Shown: positions 11,000 to 24,080, counted from the first letter of the stretch. The stretch is 64,000 nucleotides of DNA from Dichetophora obliterata (GCA_963920525.1 OY986438.1:183008888-183072887), one strand, 5' to 3'. The notes: generated by a model from the letters alone, not told the origin. Made by a program: numbers and translations.

Positions 11000-11550
11000 A
11001 AGTATGCTTCTAGCTGATCGACACTGAAGCAAGCACTCGCTGTGCATGCTATGATTTCCCGTTACTTTGCTGTATTGTCGCATTATGTTTTGATATTCTG
11101 TTTCACAACATAACATAAGTACTGTTGTTACTATAGCGAAAATCATTTCAAATTAAGAAGTGTTTGTTTCGTTGCTGAGCCTCACCATAGAACTTGTGTA
11201 TTCGATGTCAACGCTACACTGAAATGCAATGCACTGTATTACTATACAGTAGTGAAGTGGCACAAATAGAATGTGTTGTGCAGCTTTTTACTATCTATAC
11301 TATAGATTCTATAACACTAAAACTAATTCCGTTTGTTTATTTGGCCTTTATACAAATACGGTATATCGTATACGTATTAAGTGCATCCTAGATTAAATTT
11401 TTACATACTTAGTTCTGGCCACGCCTCCTCCACTCTTTCTCAACTAATGGTTATATTGTTACACTTAACTCTTTTTTTACACAGCAAAAAACGAACAACA
11501 ACAAGAAAGTATGAAAGGGAGAAAAACTGAGAAATTGACACTGAAATCTC
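11000..11550. other. unassigned AT-rich DNA
   Basis: No supported gene or repeat; a short frame at 11194-11391 has no recognisable features. Confidence 0.4.
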
Positions 11551-11750
11551 ATCGCCTCTGTGTTGCAGTGCTCTAAAATGCGCTGGCACGGCGAACCACG
11601 CCCAGGTTCGATTCCCGGTGGTGGCATCACAAAGATTTCTGATGAAGTCTGTAGCAGTGCCGAAATTGCAATAAAATTAGCTAGTGATGTTTTCCTTTGC
11701 ATATTGAAAAATGTTGTTGTAGTTGTTTCTTTGGAAAAAAATTCGTTAGA
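11551..11750 (+). repeat. tRNA-derived SINE or tRNA pseudogene
   Basis: GGTTCGATTCCCGG at about 11604 is a good RNA polymerase III B box. A degraded A-box-like TGTTGCAGTGCTC lies about 35 bp upstream, giving tRNA-like spacing, and the block GGTGGTGGCATCAC follows. I cannot fold a sound cloverleaf, so a working tRNA is unlikely. A tRNA-derived SINE with an unrelated 3' body is the best reading. Confidence 0.45.
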
Positions 11751-12370
11751 GCAATTAATTGTTCTACACTGATCTAAAGCTCAATATACGATTTTAAGCT
11801 ATCAAACAACTAGAATTAGTATTTAAAATCAAGAATGATTTAAACTATTAAACATTTAGAATTTGTATTTAAATAATAGAAAATTAACATAATAATAAAT
11901 ACTAAGGTCATATAGAAGTCTTTTTTTCACTATTTTGAAAAAACCCAGTCACCAACAAATGCTCATGCTGTATTCAAATATGATTGGTTTATGGCCACAC
12001 GTGTGTGTTACTGACTTAAATATTTTTCCAACCACTGGTTTACGTTTACGGGTTTTGGGGTTTCTATAGTATTTTTTTACGTTTTACTCTTTCTTCTCTT
12101 TTGTTTTGGTTTTTTTAATAAAAACTAATTGTTTTTGTTTAATATTATTGTACGTTATATTGAAATCATATTTTTTGCACGGTTTTGTTGGCAAAAATTT
12201 AAAAGTTTTTCAATTTATACGATTTTTCAAACTTTTGTAACACATTACTAAATTTATCATATGTCACTTGTACTTTTTTACACGTTTAATTTAGGAACGT
12301 ATCTACCGTGTAAAAAAGAGTTGAGTGCATTGTAATACTTTTTAGCATAAGAGTTTTTCGTCAATTTAAT
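11751..12370. other. unassigned AT-rich DNA
   Basis: No gene, TIR or tandem array that I can support between the SINE-like block and the piggyBac left end. Confidence 0.4.
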
Positions 12371-12832
12371 TTAACCGTTTCCTATCTGACGGTACTAATT
12401 CGTACCACCTTTTTGTAACTGTAAATTTAACAAACATGAATGAGATCGCAGCAGCTTTCGCTCTCTTAAATATCTCTACTAAAGCAATTGTGCTAGACAA
12501 TTAAAAAAAATTCTGGTGAAAAAAAATAAAAATTCGCCATTCAGTATCACATTGAACTGGGCACGTGCAGGTGCATTGTTAAGAAATAATTTCACATTTT
12601 TGTTTGCAATATATATATAAAGATTTTGCAAGGTAAGTAATATAATTTTTTTTATACATAGTAAGTTTACAACCTAGATTGCGTGTTTTTTTATTATAGA
12701 AGCATTTTATACGTTTTATGTACGTAAAATCTGCATAAAACCGTGGAGGACTTACAAGTACCAACAGTGACTTTTAACATTTTTAGAGTTGTGTTTTTTT
12801 ATATATATATTTGTACAATGTTTGCTTTTTAG

Positions 12833-14655
12833 ATGGATATTTCCAAAAATATTGCTCTAATAGAAGCATTATTGATAGAGGATATTCCAGAATGCGATTT
12901 TAACTCAGATGTGGAATTATCAGATGATGAAAATGTTATTCAAAAGTCCCCGAAAAGCTTTGATGAATTTATTGATGAAGCCATACAACAGTCTTTGTAT
13001 ACATTGGAAGATGAAAATGAAGCAGACGATGAAACTCCTGCAGCTGAAACTTCTTCTACGTTGACGCCTTTACATTCGGCCAATGAACTTCCACTTGCCA
13101 AATCAACCCTTGCTCAGACATCGCAGTCGAAAAAAAGAGTTCCAGAACCTAATCGGAAATGGAAAAAACGAGACGCTGAGACATACTTACCAGAATACTC
13201 TGAAAACACTTCTGTCATGGACGAATGCTTTAGTAAGTGCTCTACGCCTACGGATGTATTTTTGGTCCTAATTAATACTATTATTGATGACATTGTGTAT
13301 CAGAGCAATCTGTATGCCACCCAAAACGCTCAACCTCAAGAAAGAAGAGCTTTTGGCTGTTATTGGCATGAACTTTTATATGGGCTACAATACTCGTCCT
13401 GCTTGGACTGATCACTACTCTTCTGCGCCGGATCTGCACAACCCACTTATAAGTACGACAATGCCGAGAGATAGATTTGCCGCTATACTGTCAAACTTAC
13501 ACTGTAATGACAATTCTAAAATACCTCCCAATTGTAAGGACAAGCTATATAAGATAAGACCTATTGTAGACCAGCTAAACCAAAAATTGGATAAGTGTTA
13601 TGATGGAACCAGAGAATTGAGTGTAGATGAATCTATGATAAAATTCAAGGGTAGGTCTGTACTCAAACAATATCTGCCCATGAAACCCATAAAAAGAGGG
13701 TACAAGTTATGGTGCTTAGCTGATCAGAGAGGTTTCATAAAAAAATTTATTATATACCAAGGAAAAGACACTGAAATCAGCGCAAAGTTTTCTGAATATA
13801 CTTTGAGGGAAAGAGTAGTATTGGAGGTGACTGAAAAAGAATGGGGTTAAAAAAAGTTATATATTTTGACAATATTTTCACCTCTATTCCGTTACTTGAA
13901 AAGTTAAAAAGTGAACAAACTTTTGGATGCGGTACAATAAGGTCAAACCGTAAGGGTATTCCCAGTAACATGACAATGGATTCCAAACTAAAAAGAGGAG
14001 AGTATGACTACAAATTTTCAGACCTCAATATTGGCTACTGGAAGTGGAAAGACAATAAAATAGTTAATTTTGTTTCAAATTTTCATGGCAGCGAAGAAAC
14101 TACCGTTTTACGAAAGCAGAAGAATGGAACCAAGTCTACGGTTATTTGTCCTAGGAGTGTTAAGGATTATAACTCATATATGGGAGGTGTTGACACCGCT
14201 GATCGATTGAGAGCACTCTAGTGCGTTGACCGCAAATCGCCTAAATGGTGGCATAGAATATTTTGGGGTGTGCTAGATATCGCTTTTGTAAATGCATATG
14301 TTGTACATGGACTTATAATTGAAAAATCAACAGTCAAAGATTTTAGAAGATCGGTTGCCCAAGGTTTAATGACTATGAAAAATCTGATTAAGAAAAAACG
14401 AGCCTCAAAAGACAATATTTCGAGTCCTTGTTCTAACAAAAGGCGCAAAATAGACTTCTGCACATTGAAAGATGTAAGGCTTGGTAACAGAGGTATTCGT
14501 TGGCCAGTCTTTGTGGAAAGGAGAGGGAGATGTGAGGTATGTAGCATGAATAAGGTACAGTCAAAACCTCATTCCAAGTGCTCTCACTGTGATGTTTTTT
14601 TGTGCCTGAACGAAAAGAAGAACTGTTTTGCTGAATATCATGTGCAAAGTAATTA
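12833..14655 (+). pseudogene. piggyBac transposase pseudogene
   Basis: The ATG at 12833 follows TTTGCTTTTTAG, so a 5'-UTR intron is possible. The N-terminus is acidic (DFNSDVELSDDEN), as in this family. Around 13320-13350 the frame shifts by one base just before LNLKKEELLAVIGMNFYMGY. LSVDESMIKFKGRS carries the first catalytic Asp. A second one-base shift near 13840 precedes KKVIYFDNIFTS with the second Asp. YNSYMGGVDTADR carries the third acidic motif. An in-frame TAG at 14219-14221 interrupts RAL-CVDRKSPKWW. The C-terminal Cys-rich finger (CEVCSMNKVQSKPHSKCSHC) is complete. With only three visible lesions the element died fairly recently. Confidence 0.9.
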
Positions 14656-14859
14656 GAGTTTTTGAAATAATTCCTATATTTAATTTTTTTCATCTGTGAC
14701 ACTAATAGACTGACGGTACTTATAAGTCTAGGTCTTAAAAACATTACTAAGAGTCAAAATAAAAATTTGAAAAATACAATAATTAGTTTCATTTATAATG
14801 TCTTTACATAATAATTAACATAAATTAATATTTTTTTACTTTAAGTCATAGCCGGTAGG

Positions 14860-15119
14860 CATTGGCGTCGGAAGCGGGGGGAAAGAGGGGCAGTTGCCCC
14901 CGCACTTTTTTAGCTAGATAAACAATTTAAAAGGAAAAGTTATTCAAAATATCAGTTTTTTTTACAACGATAATATTTTTGTATTATATATTTTCCTCTT
15001 CTTTCTCTCTTCTTCATGTTTCATGTGAAGAAATTTTGGTGAACTTTTTTTGCACCACCATTTGTACTGCCCCCCTATTTGTACTGCCCCCCCAGATGAA
15101 ATTCGCTTCCGACGCGCTT
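14860..15119. mobile_element. 260-bp non-autonomous element in the piggyBac, 9-bp target duplication
   Basis: Flanked by identical GCCGGTAGG at 14851-14859 and 15120-15128. The ends share GCGTCGGAAGCG in inverted orientation a few bases in from each edge. The interior has G-runs near the left end and C-runs near the right. A 9-bp duplication suggests a Mutator-like source, though hAT with a chance extra base is possible. No coding content. Confidence 0.8.
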
Positions 15120-15138
15120 GCCGGTAGGAAAGGGTTAA

Positions 15139-15589
15139 AAAGTGTTTTGTTCTAGGCTCCGGTCTCAAGGGGTTAAATACATAATTTCTAAGTTATTATT
15201 AATTTATGATTAGAAGTTGTATTAAAGAATAAGCGGCTTTTTTAATTGGAGTTATTTAATACTAAAAAATATACTGTATAATAATTAATACTGTATACAC
15301 AAATATGCAACAGCAATGTAAATATGTGTTCGTAATGAAAACATATCAATATTTACGCGTCAAATTAAACACTACCATGATTACTATGTGAAAAATTGTT
15401 GAAAATTAAAAATAGTACCTCTTTCTCATTTATTATTTGTATTGCGATAAATTACCAAATTAGTCTTAAGACCTTAAATCATCTGCATAAAATTAGTCAT
15501 TTGCCTAAAAAATTAAGTAAACGAATATTAAATTTACAACGGGAAAACAAACTTTAAAGCACACTCGTCAAATCATAATAAATTAAAGT
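15139..15589. other. AT-rich DNA with no recognised feature
   Basis: No supported gene. Confidence 0.4.
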
Positions 15590-15750
15590 ACAAAAAAGGT
15601 AAATCCTTGCATGAAATTGTTAAATTTGTTGGAATACATCACCGTATAATAAAAAAGATAATTGACAAATTCGCTAAACATCATACAGTGGAGAATTTGC
15701 CTGGAGCACGGTGATCAAAGCGTCAGAGAAATGCGAGCTGTAGTTAAAAA
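15590..15750 (+). pseudogene. Tc1-type transposase fragment (N-terminal HTH)
   Basis: Reads KKGKSLHEIVKFVGIHHRII, then DKFAKHHTVENLPGAR, a stop, then SKRQRN. This is the helix-turn-helix plus GRPR-like hook of Tc1 transposases (typical pattern S..EIAK..G.s.stV.kii..f...g.v.n.pg.GR). No ITRs or catalytic domain remain nearby. Confidence 0.65.
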
Positions 15751-16041
15751 AAGTAAAGGCAAAACCAGCTTTCTTTAAAATATTCACGTAAATGCAACCA
15801 TTTCATTTTAAGTTGATATGAATAAATTAAGAATTAGGAAAACTTTTTATTAAGGCTGAAAAAGATTGTTAGGACGATTATCACTGTGTAAATCACTGGA
15901 GCAATGACTCTGCAAAGTTTTAAAAGAATGTGCAACATCGGGAAGTCAGCTATGTATTTAAAAATTGTCACATATCTGACTTAGGAAATAATTTTGTTTT
16001 GTGGTGAAGGCCTGATCGAAACTTACAAGTATTGTGCAACT

Positions 16042-16170
16042 ATTTCTCCAACTAGCATAGAATCAGAACGGTGCTTCTCATGTTGATCAGCTAATGTATT
16101 ACTTTAAAAAAAGAAAAATTTAATTTTGAAAAGTCTTTTCCAACCTTAATTTGCCTTAAATACAAAAAAA
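16042..16170 (+). pseudogene. hAT transposase C-terminal dimerisation fragment
   Basis: Reads ISPTSIESERCFS, matching the P.tS...ER.FS core of the hAT dimerisation region, followed by a frame break and weak similarity. A small isolated relic. Confidence 0.55.
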
Positions 16171-16320
16171 CATAAAGACAATGTATAAAAAAAATGTTTA
16201 ACATTTATATAATAATACCTTAAACTGTTCTGTATTTTTTTTTATATTTTTTGTTCTCTAAATTAATACAATTTGCTAGTCATTAATATTATTTAAGTTT
16301 TTTTGTGTTTATTAAAAATA

Positions 16321-17404
16321 AGGGTATTCACAATTGTGTGGTATCGTGGAATTGTAGTTTTTTAGCCATAGTTGAAGACCACAATTATGAGCACCCTTTA
16401 AAATAGAATTTGTGGTTGGGAACCTGCCACTATAGCTTTTTGTTACTATGCAAATAAATTTACTATCCAATTTGATACATTTTATTAATATATGCACCCA
16501 GAAAAAAAATCTGTTTAATATAACCAAATTTTAACTAAATTTTAGGTTAAAATTACCACATGCCATTCAGGTCAATTAAACCTGTTTTTGTGGTTGATTG
16601 AAACTGACAAATGTAGTTATCTTGACCAAATTTTAACCAGTATTTGTCGTTAAAGCGAATAAAAGCGGTTTATTTTACCAAATGCTAAGTTTAAATGTTT
16701 TTAATTCATCTCCTACTTGCAAATTTTAGAATTTTTTAACAATCACATCACGAGAAAAAAATTAAGACAAAAACAACCCCTTTTTGCCCCCAACATGGGC
16801 CAGAGCGAGAGCTAGAGCAAAAGAGATATGGTCACTTTATTTTTTAGCTCAAATGACCACAGAATTAGATAAAATTTAAATCTTACTGACAGGTTTAATT
16901 CACCTACTTTATCACGAGGTACCCTTTGTTACTAATTCTGCATCACTAGAGCAGAATTTGACAGCTGGCAAATTGTTTTTTTCCGCTATAAGCCACCATG
17001 TTTTTTCCTCTATTTTCTACAGGAATTTTGTTAAACCTGATCTGTCAGGTGAATCAGGTTAATACGATGTAGTTTACTCTCCTTACCAAATTCGCCAGGT
17101 AAAAGTAATCTGGATCAGGTAAGAGTATTTTTCCCTGAGTGTGGCATAAAAAAGTTGAACTTGCACTTTGAGTGTCTTCCATTTTTGCAAAGAGAAAATA
17201 ACTTTCAACCGATCAGTTGTTTATGAAATTTTAAAAAACACGTTCGTTAAACATATCATTGCGCCACTTAAAATTGCAACACTTTTGGTTTTCAGAGATT
17301 TCACGTAAAACAACAAAAAATATAAAAACCGCTCGGTAAAGTGCAATATCAATAGCACGAGGTTTTTTAACTACGATGAAAACAACGCAATTGTGAATAC
17401 CCTT
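16321..17404. mobile_element. non-autonomous TIR element (AGGGTATTCACAATTG)
   Basis: Left end AGGGTATTCACAATTGTG; right end CGCAATTGTGAATACCCT. The inverted termini match over about 16 bp and CACAATT-type motifs recur just inside. I cannot define a target duplication. It contains a second element at 16495-17141. The superfamily is not assignable from this. Confidence 0.6.
16495..17141. mobile_element. nested MITE with CACnCAG termini
   Basis: Begins CACCCAGAAAAAAAATC and ends TATTTTTCCCTGAGTG, an imperfect inverted terminal pair, nested in the previous element. The interior repeats AGGTTTAA/CAGGT-type motifs. The ends resemble those of the elements at 52488, 57478, 38223 and 61873. Confidence 0.5.
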
Positions 17405-18313
17405 AATGTGTTTTATGAATTAACTTGCATTTTTAGTTTCAAGTAGTAAATAATAAAAAATTGTATTAAAAATATTTTGAATTATTTACTTCTTAAAGTT
17501 TTCAATCTTTTCCCGGGATCCCGGGATTTAGATTTTCAATTCTGATAATCTCGGGATCGAGAAAAGCTTCCGGTATTGCACTCCCTAGTAGCAACTGAGG
17601 TGTCGTTTCACGGCTGATACAATTATATATTTTGGTACAATCCATCAAAAAAAATTAATTGAATTCGTCATAACTTATTTATAAAAGGATTAACAAAAAA
17701 TATAAGTAGTTAGATCAAAAACGTACTATTGTAAAAAGCCTATCGTGTCACTGATAAGTATCAAATGAACTTTCTGTGCATACTTTCAGGCTGAACATTT
17801 TTGAGTAACATATGTTGAAAAATCACCGTAATAATGGCAAAAATAATTACAGTTTGACCGAAACTGTGCGCGAATCAGCATGCTTGCCGTTTAAGTATTA
17901 AAATTATTTGCCTATATCTAAAAAATCCTTTTGGAATTTAATATTTGGGAAGAATATTTGATGTTAACGTTATTTTGACGCTCACAGTATGTCTTTGACT
18001 TCCAGTACTTTTTGCAACTTTTATTGGTCAGAGACAATTTCTTTACTTACCCTCTCAAATTTTTTAACTTGCAAGTTTTTGCAACAAAAGTATGGGAACA
18101 TACCTTATGCATGTGATCTATGAGCAGTAAGGACGAAATTTATTGATTAGAAAATATACAAATACTTACAATTGTCGTTTTCACTATTTTGCACAGTGGA
18201 TGTATTATTATGAGCAATAGAAATATTATGTTGCACATATAATTAAGCCTTTCGGCGTGCACGAAATTCACGTACACGTTCCGTCGAACTTTTTGCGAGT
18301 TGTTTTATCTTAT
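17405..18313. other. unassigned DNA
   Basis: AT-rich; contains TTTTCCCGGGATCCCGGGATT near 17509, a short GC palindrome. No gene seen. Confidence 0.4.
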
Positions 18314-18457
18314 GCTATGTTCACACTGAGAGCTAAATGCGCATTTAGAGCTTTTACTACATAAATTTATCCCTGTTACTCCTACAACGAGTAAAAAAGG
18401 GCCATACGTAAATGTGGATTTTGTAAATGCGCATTTAGCTCTCAGTGTGAACATAGC
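18314..18457. mobile_element. 144-bp MITE with 34-bp perfect inverted repeats
   Basis: 18314-18347 (starts GCTATGTTCACACTGAGAGC) is the exact reverse complement of 18424-18457. The loop is about 76 bp. No clear target duplication. Perfect arms imply recent movement or conversion between arms. Confidence 0.85.
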
Positions 18458-20741
18458 ACTAGTTTTGTTTTTCTTCTGCGGATACTCACGACATATTTCA
18501 GCATTAGTTTATGCATACTTTGAATATGTTTTTATAATAAAAAAAGTATAACATTGAACTGTTGTTAACTTGCAAACTACGAAAACAATTGACAAGAGTG
18601 GGGAGACTACTGAGCACCTCACAAAGAAGCAACATGAATAATAGTAACACTGGATATCTGTATTCTATCCCAATCTCTCGCAGGCTAATGAATGCATAAA
18701 GCAGCGTAGGAATCTGAACTTGATGTACTTGGCGCCATCTAGTGCGAGAGTGAGAACTCAAAGTGCTTTAAATTGCGACTAAACTATATGTTTACACTCA
18801 AAGCTTTCATCTTCAAACATACCGCTTTATTTTGTATTACGAAAGAGCACACTATTGATTCTCGTGTATTGCTTGTCGTTGGATTACAATTTCGTGATAC
18901 GAAATAAGGCGGATAGTCTCTGCCAGCTGCTTTGTTTGAGAATTCGCTAAATGCGTTTGCAACGCCGTCTATCTTTTCGTTAGCTTTTACAAATTTGCAC
19001 AAAAGTAGATTCTTTATTTGTCTGACAATTCAACAACTACTGCAACGTTTAAAATGTCTTTGAAATTGGTTTGTGTACGTGCTAAGCGGTAGTTTCCTTT
19101 TTTAAATGTCGTTTTTCGTTTCAAATCACAACGGTTTCAAAGAAATTTCACTAAAAAAATATTAAAATAAATTCTCCCTTTAGTGAAATCGAACCCTATT
19201 TTTTGACCCTACAGTAAAAACGTTTAACCCATACCCAGAAATAGGTCTAAAAAATTTTAAATAATAATTCTCGCAATTTTAAGTATTTGCATTAATCTTT
19301 AATAGGTTGCACATTAAATTGTATAAAACTAAGCTCATTTATTTAATCGATTTATTCAATTTGTCAATACTTACTTTAATTTTAGCCAATGTAACGAGTC
19401 TAAACTATTTTCTATATTTGACAATAATTGACGATAATTGAAATGTTGACGTGGCAACTATTTCTATTAGACACACAACATTTGCATTGGGCGTCAATAA
19501 TGTAGTGAGTGGACAATATTTTTCTGTTCAAAATTTTTCGGGAAAACAGTGTTGTTTCACCTTATTTCATGTTATTTAACACTCAATATAGTTGACAGCA
19601 GTGTTGCCACCGGGCATGTTTTATTTAAATGAACTGAATAGCTCTCGGAAATGCACAGCAACAATATCAAAGCCAAAAGATTAAAAGCAACAACAACGAC
19701 AACACCAGCAATATGTTTTTTTTTTAACTGCCTTCACAACGGCAACAACATTTAATTGAGTTGCACTTTTACACCATTTTGGTAGTAGATAAAATAAATA
19801 TGTCGCCAAAATGAAAAACCTTTTATTTTAAATACTGTTTCACGTAACTTAATCGATCTAAATACGGCGACTTACGTTGTTGCCAGTAAGACAGCAAGAC
19901 TTGGCGTGTGTTTTAGATATCATTTATTTGTTTATTTTAGATATTGGTTGTTTTGGTGCTCGGCAATTGTTAATGATATACAACTTGTTTGGCAGCAGGT
20001 GGCTGTTGTGATATGCAATTTTCAGTGATTGTTAGCTAAGATTTGCGCTTTAATTGCGACTAAAGTGACACAATCAACATGAAAATGCAATTTTATCTTA
20101 GTCGAGTGGAAAGGGGAGTAGAGATGAAAGGGCGTAAGTTGAGTTTGTAGTGTGGGTCAGACTGCATTAGTTACATTTCAACAGCCTTAAGGACAATATA
20201 GCAGGAAACACAATATTAAATGCAAGCGGAGTGACTGTCGATCTAGAGATAAAAATGTTCGATTTTTACTGTTTTTGTTTTTGTCAGTTTTGGCACTGTT
20301 AAAATATCTTTAAAAATTATTTCCCGCAAGCAAAACATTGTTATTATTTGTGCATTAAATTAAGGTAAATAGCAGTTATTTTTACTATTTTTGATAGATT
20401 TCGGTATTCTCAGCGCAATAATTCAACACTTAATTTATGCCTACGTATTCGATGCAATGCCTATGATTTTTGACTGGGTTAAAGATTGCTGCATTTTGTC
20501 AAAGTCAGCTGTGAATGGATTTTACTTCAAATCTTGTATGGCAAACTCTAGTTGCTGCTGGCAAAAAAATCAATTGAGTCAAGCATTGAGTCATATGTCG
20601 ATAGGGCAGCATGATGCAAAGGTAAAAACAACAACAAAAACAACAATAACAAAAACTACAGCAAACATAATTCTCTTCACAACGTAGGCGAAGAAGCTAT
20701 TGATGATGAATGCTAGAGAAATTGATGGTTGAAGCTATATA
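18458..20741. other. unassigned DNA
   Basis: No supported gene. Frames at 18504-18761, 18784-19002 and 20391-20687 lack domains. CAACAA-type runs occur near 19688 and 20625. Confidence 0.4.
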
Positions 20742-20744
20742 GCA

Positions 20745-20830
20745 GGGGTGGGCACGAGTGAGACCAGGAAGAGCCACATTAAGATTTTCACTATCTTTCA
20801 AAGGGCCACAACGAACTTCAAATAAAGAAG
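20745..20830 (+). mobile_element. possible hAT terminus remnant
   Basis: CAGGGGTGGGCAC at 20745 followed by GAGCCACAT and AGGGCCACA resembles the left end of many hAT elements (CAGGGGTGGGCA... GGGCCACA). No partner end or transposase nearby. Confidence 0.35.
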
Positions 20831-21204
20831 AAAACCTTAACTAATTTTAATAAACTCAGCAAAGAAATTAAGGGAGCAGAAAACTTTTTTTAGATATTTT
20901 TGATAGGCTGTGCGTGACTCCTTAAAAAATTATCGTACCGGGATTTTAAAAAAATAATTTTAAAGCTTGAAGTTAACTTCTTCATTTAGCTTCAATTTTA
21001 GGTTTTTTTTTAATTTGACTAAGTAAATTTGTTGCCGAGATATCTGGCATTGAATAGAAACGGAGAAGTTTGCCTTTGATCATCGATATCTCGAGGAAAT
21101 GTCAAATTGACCCATACTGGAAGGAGCTAGGGGGTTAAAGTTTTCCGAAAAAATATTCCCCGGAAAATTTTAATTAAGGCTTTGCAAGACAAGAACTACC
21201 CTTA

Positions 21205-21786
21205 GTTAAGTTTAACACATAATTTTTCAAAAATTATAATCGTTATTTTTTGAACAATTTTATTTCTATCAAAAAATTTTTTTGATCAAATGTAAAAATT
21301 GAAATTTGACTTTTATTTTTTTGATCAAAGTTAAAATTTTACTTTTATTTTTTCGATCAAAAGTAAAAGTCATCTTTTAATTTCCATGGCATCTGCTTGC
21401 AGGCTCTGTTCCAGTCGTTTGCGAAATAAATGAAAGCAGAATGTGCATGATATGCAACTAAACGATGCAATGCAACGATATGAAGATCGATTGCAATGTT
21501 TTTTCTCTTTACGAATGTAGGTGTAAAAGAATAAAAAATATGCTCCATTACTTAAAAAGTTTTGAAAATTAAAACTTTTATAATAGTTAATAAGAAATAG
21601 ATCTGTCAAATTTTTAATCTCTATTTTTGATCGGAACAATAAAAGTCAAATTTTAACTGTTATTTTTTATCGAAAATTCAAAGTCAAATTTAACTTTTTT
21701 ATTTAATCGAAATGAAATCAGTCAAAAAATAACGGCTATTTGTTTCCTTTTTTGAAAAAAAATCATAATCGTTACGGTCCCTGGTA
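21205..21786. repeat. partial copy of the CAGGGACCG hAT-like repeat
   Basis: Tandem-like units of TTTGACTTTTATTTTTTTGATCAAA, then GATGCAATGCAACGATATGA (about 21461), then a right end TAATCGTTACGGTCCCTG. The same order occurs at 51970-52310 and 55433-55696. The left terminus is missing or diverged here. It serves as the uninterrupted reference for the nest at 51829-55696. Confidence 0.7.
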
Positions 21787-23576
21787 CGAAAGTCGTAGAC
21801 ATGGCAACGTTACTTTTTAACGAATTTTGTGTCCGTCACTTTAACACTGGTTACAAGGTTAACTTAGAGCTTCGAACTTTTTACATAATTATAATTTTTA
21901 TGATATTTGCAACATAATAGAAAGTTTACCAGATCGTGTTTATAACATAAAACGAAATTTCATGGATAATTAGAGCATTTGCAAATATCGTAAAAATATT
22001 GATCAAGGATTACTTTTTTTTATGATAAAAACATTGATATAAAATTATTATTTGATATATATATAACCGTTATTTAATTCTGATTATATTGATATATTAT
22101 GATTCTAATATATAACCCCTGCCATTCTAAATAATCTGAAAAATTCAAGCTTATTTCACATTTAATTTTAAAATCGTGAGTTTTAAATATTATTAAATTA
22201 TTTGAACACAATTAATCCATTTCATCATGAATTCTTGTAAGTGACCAAATTTTTCACCATCAAAATATTGCCCTTATCATGATGCTCTCTTGTTAATTTA
22301 TTCATTTGTAAATTAGTTTAAATACACGAGAACTCAAAATAATATACCTATAACTTTGAATTATTTTTAGCATAACATATTCTGACCTGATTTACGCTTT
22401 GGTATTTTAATAAAATTGTACAATGTTTACTTTCCTAACACTCGCGTCTAATACGCTTTCAGACAATGGCACACATAAACGCTAAGCTCACTTTTATGAT
22501 TATTCCTACTATTCTATACTCCCGGCTTTAAGTTGGCGAAAAACTTACACTTCTTACTCACGCCAGTAGCTTCCTCTAGGCCTTAATTTGGCTTCATGTG
22601 TTGGCTAGAAAATTAAGTAATAAAAAGTGCACCTGTTGACTTATACACAAAAAATAAAGGAGGCCCAACACAAATGCCCTCAAACATTGGTCGTAAAAAT
22701 ACAACTATTTTTAGAGCCTATTTCGGGAAACAAGCTTTTGTTATTCAAATTAAGTAACAACAAAACCTTAACAAGCCAAAAAGATGCGGAAGCTCGTAAG
22801 AAACTATAAAAAATAACTTTCGAAGAAACTATGTATATGTATGATGATGATAATTTAAATATAAGTAGGCAACCGTTAAAATTAGGTAGTTATTTAAAAA
22901 ATGCCAAACAATTTTTTTTTAGATACTCTTTAAAAACGCATTTGAAACCATTTGGGAGATATTCAAGAAGCACGCTAGCTAGTATTTAATCATAGCGTTT
23001 TTTTTACGACATGCTATAAAAATCTTAAACAAATTTTATTTTTATTGTTAACCCAGATTAACTAGATCTATTTATTAACTCAGTGGGCTGATAAGACACA
23101 TGCCTGTTTACATTTTTTCATTTTTTTTTTTCTTCTTGATGCCCAGAAACATTCAAATTTTTGTAAGTTTTCGATGACGCTGCAAATGTAACCCCTTTTT
23201 GTAAGGGTTCAAAGCGGAAATAATTTTTTCATGTAATTGTATCTATTATGCTTAAGTGTTGACGCCCCCTTCATTGCGCATAATTAAAGACACTTTCGCT
23301 GTGGAAGAGGGAAACCCTGCATGCGACAAGCGGCTTCCGTTAACGATGCTATCGCTTATCATACTGGCTAAAAGGCGTGCTAAGCAGACAAAAACTTTCG
23401 GACATTTTTTTTGTTTATTTTTCTAAGCACACTTACCCACTGAACCATAAGCTAAGTAAAGGCGAAAAGTAAAAATTGGCGAATGTTTTCGGACATAAAA
23501 TTAAATTAAATATTAAACCTAAAAACTTTTTGATGAATTTTGTTATGAGCTTTATTATTTTTTTATTTTTCTTTAT
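21787..23576. other. unassigned AT-rich DNA
   Basis: No supported gene, TIR or array. Short frames such as 22627-22809 have no recognisable motif. Confidence 0.4.
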
Positions 23577-24080
23577 ATACTATACTATACTATACTATAC
23601 TATACTATACTATACTATACTATACTATACTATACTATACTATACTATACTATACTATACTATACTATACTATACTATACTATACTATACTATACTATAC
23701 TATACTATACTATACTATACTATACTATACTATACTATACTATACTATACTATACTATACTATACTATACTATACTATACTATACTATACTATACTATAC
23801 TATACTATACTATACTATACTATACTATACTATACTATACTATACTATACTATACTATACTATACTATACTATACTATACTATACTATACTATACTATAC
23901 TATACTATACTATACTATACTATACTATACTATACTATACTATACTATACTATACTATACTATACTATACTATACTATACTATACTATACTATACTATAC
24001 TATACTATACTATACTATATTATACTATACTATACTATACTATACTATACTATACTATACTATACTATACTATACTATAC
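23577..24080. repeat. (TATAC)n array, about 100 copies
   Basis: Almost pure pentanucleotide array with one visible unit change near 24018. It abuts the T-run that is the poly(A) tail of the LINE on the other strand. The open frame running through it (YYTIL repeats) is an artefact of the 15-nt codon periodicity. Confidence 0.95.

Larger units (their letters stand above)
12375..15134 (+). mobile_element. piggyBac-type transposon, inactive
   Basis: TTAA lies at both ends (12371-12374 and 15135-15138). The left terminus is CCGTTTCCTATCTGACGG, and the right terminus in reverse complement is CCCTTTCCTACCGGC, giving a short inverted repeat CCnTTTCCTAnCnG. Without the 269 bp added by the nested insertion the element is about 2.49 kb, a usual piggyBac length. 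A CTGACGGTACT motif recurs in direct orientation near both ends (about 12388 and 14711). The single gene between the ends is broken. Confidence 0.9.

Noticed and set aside
20391..20687. 98-codon frame as a gene
   Set aside because: No domain, Thr-rich low-complexity end from CAACAA runs, no splice or poly(A) context.
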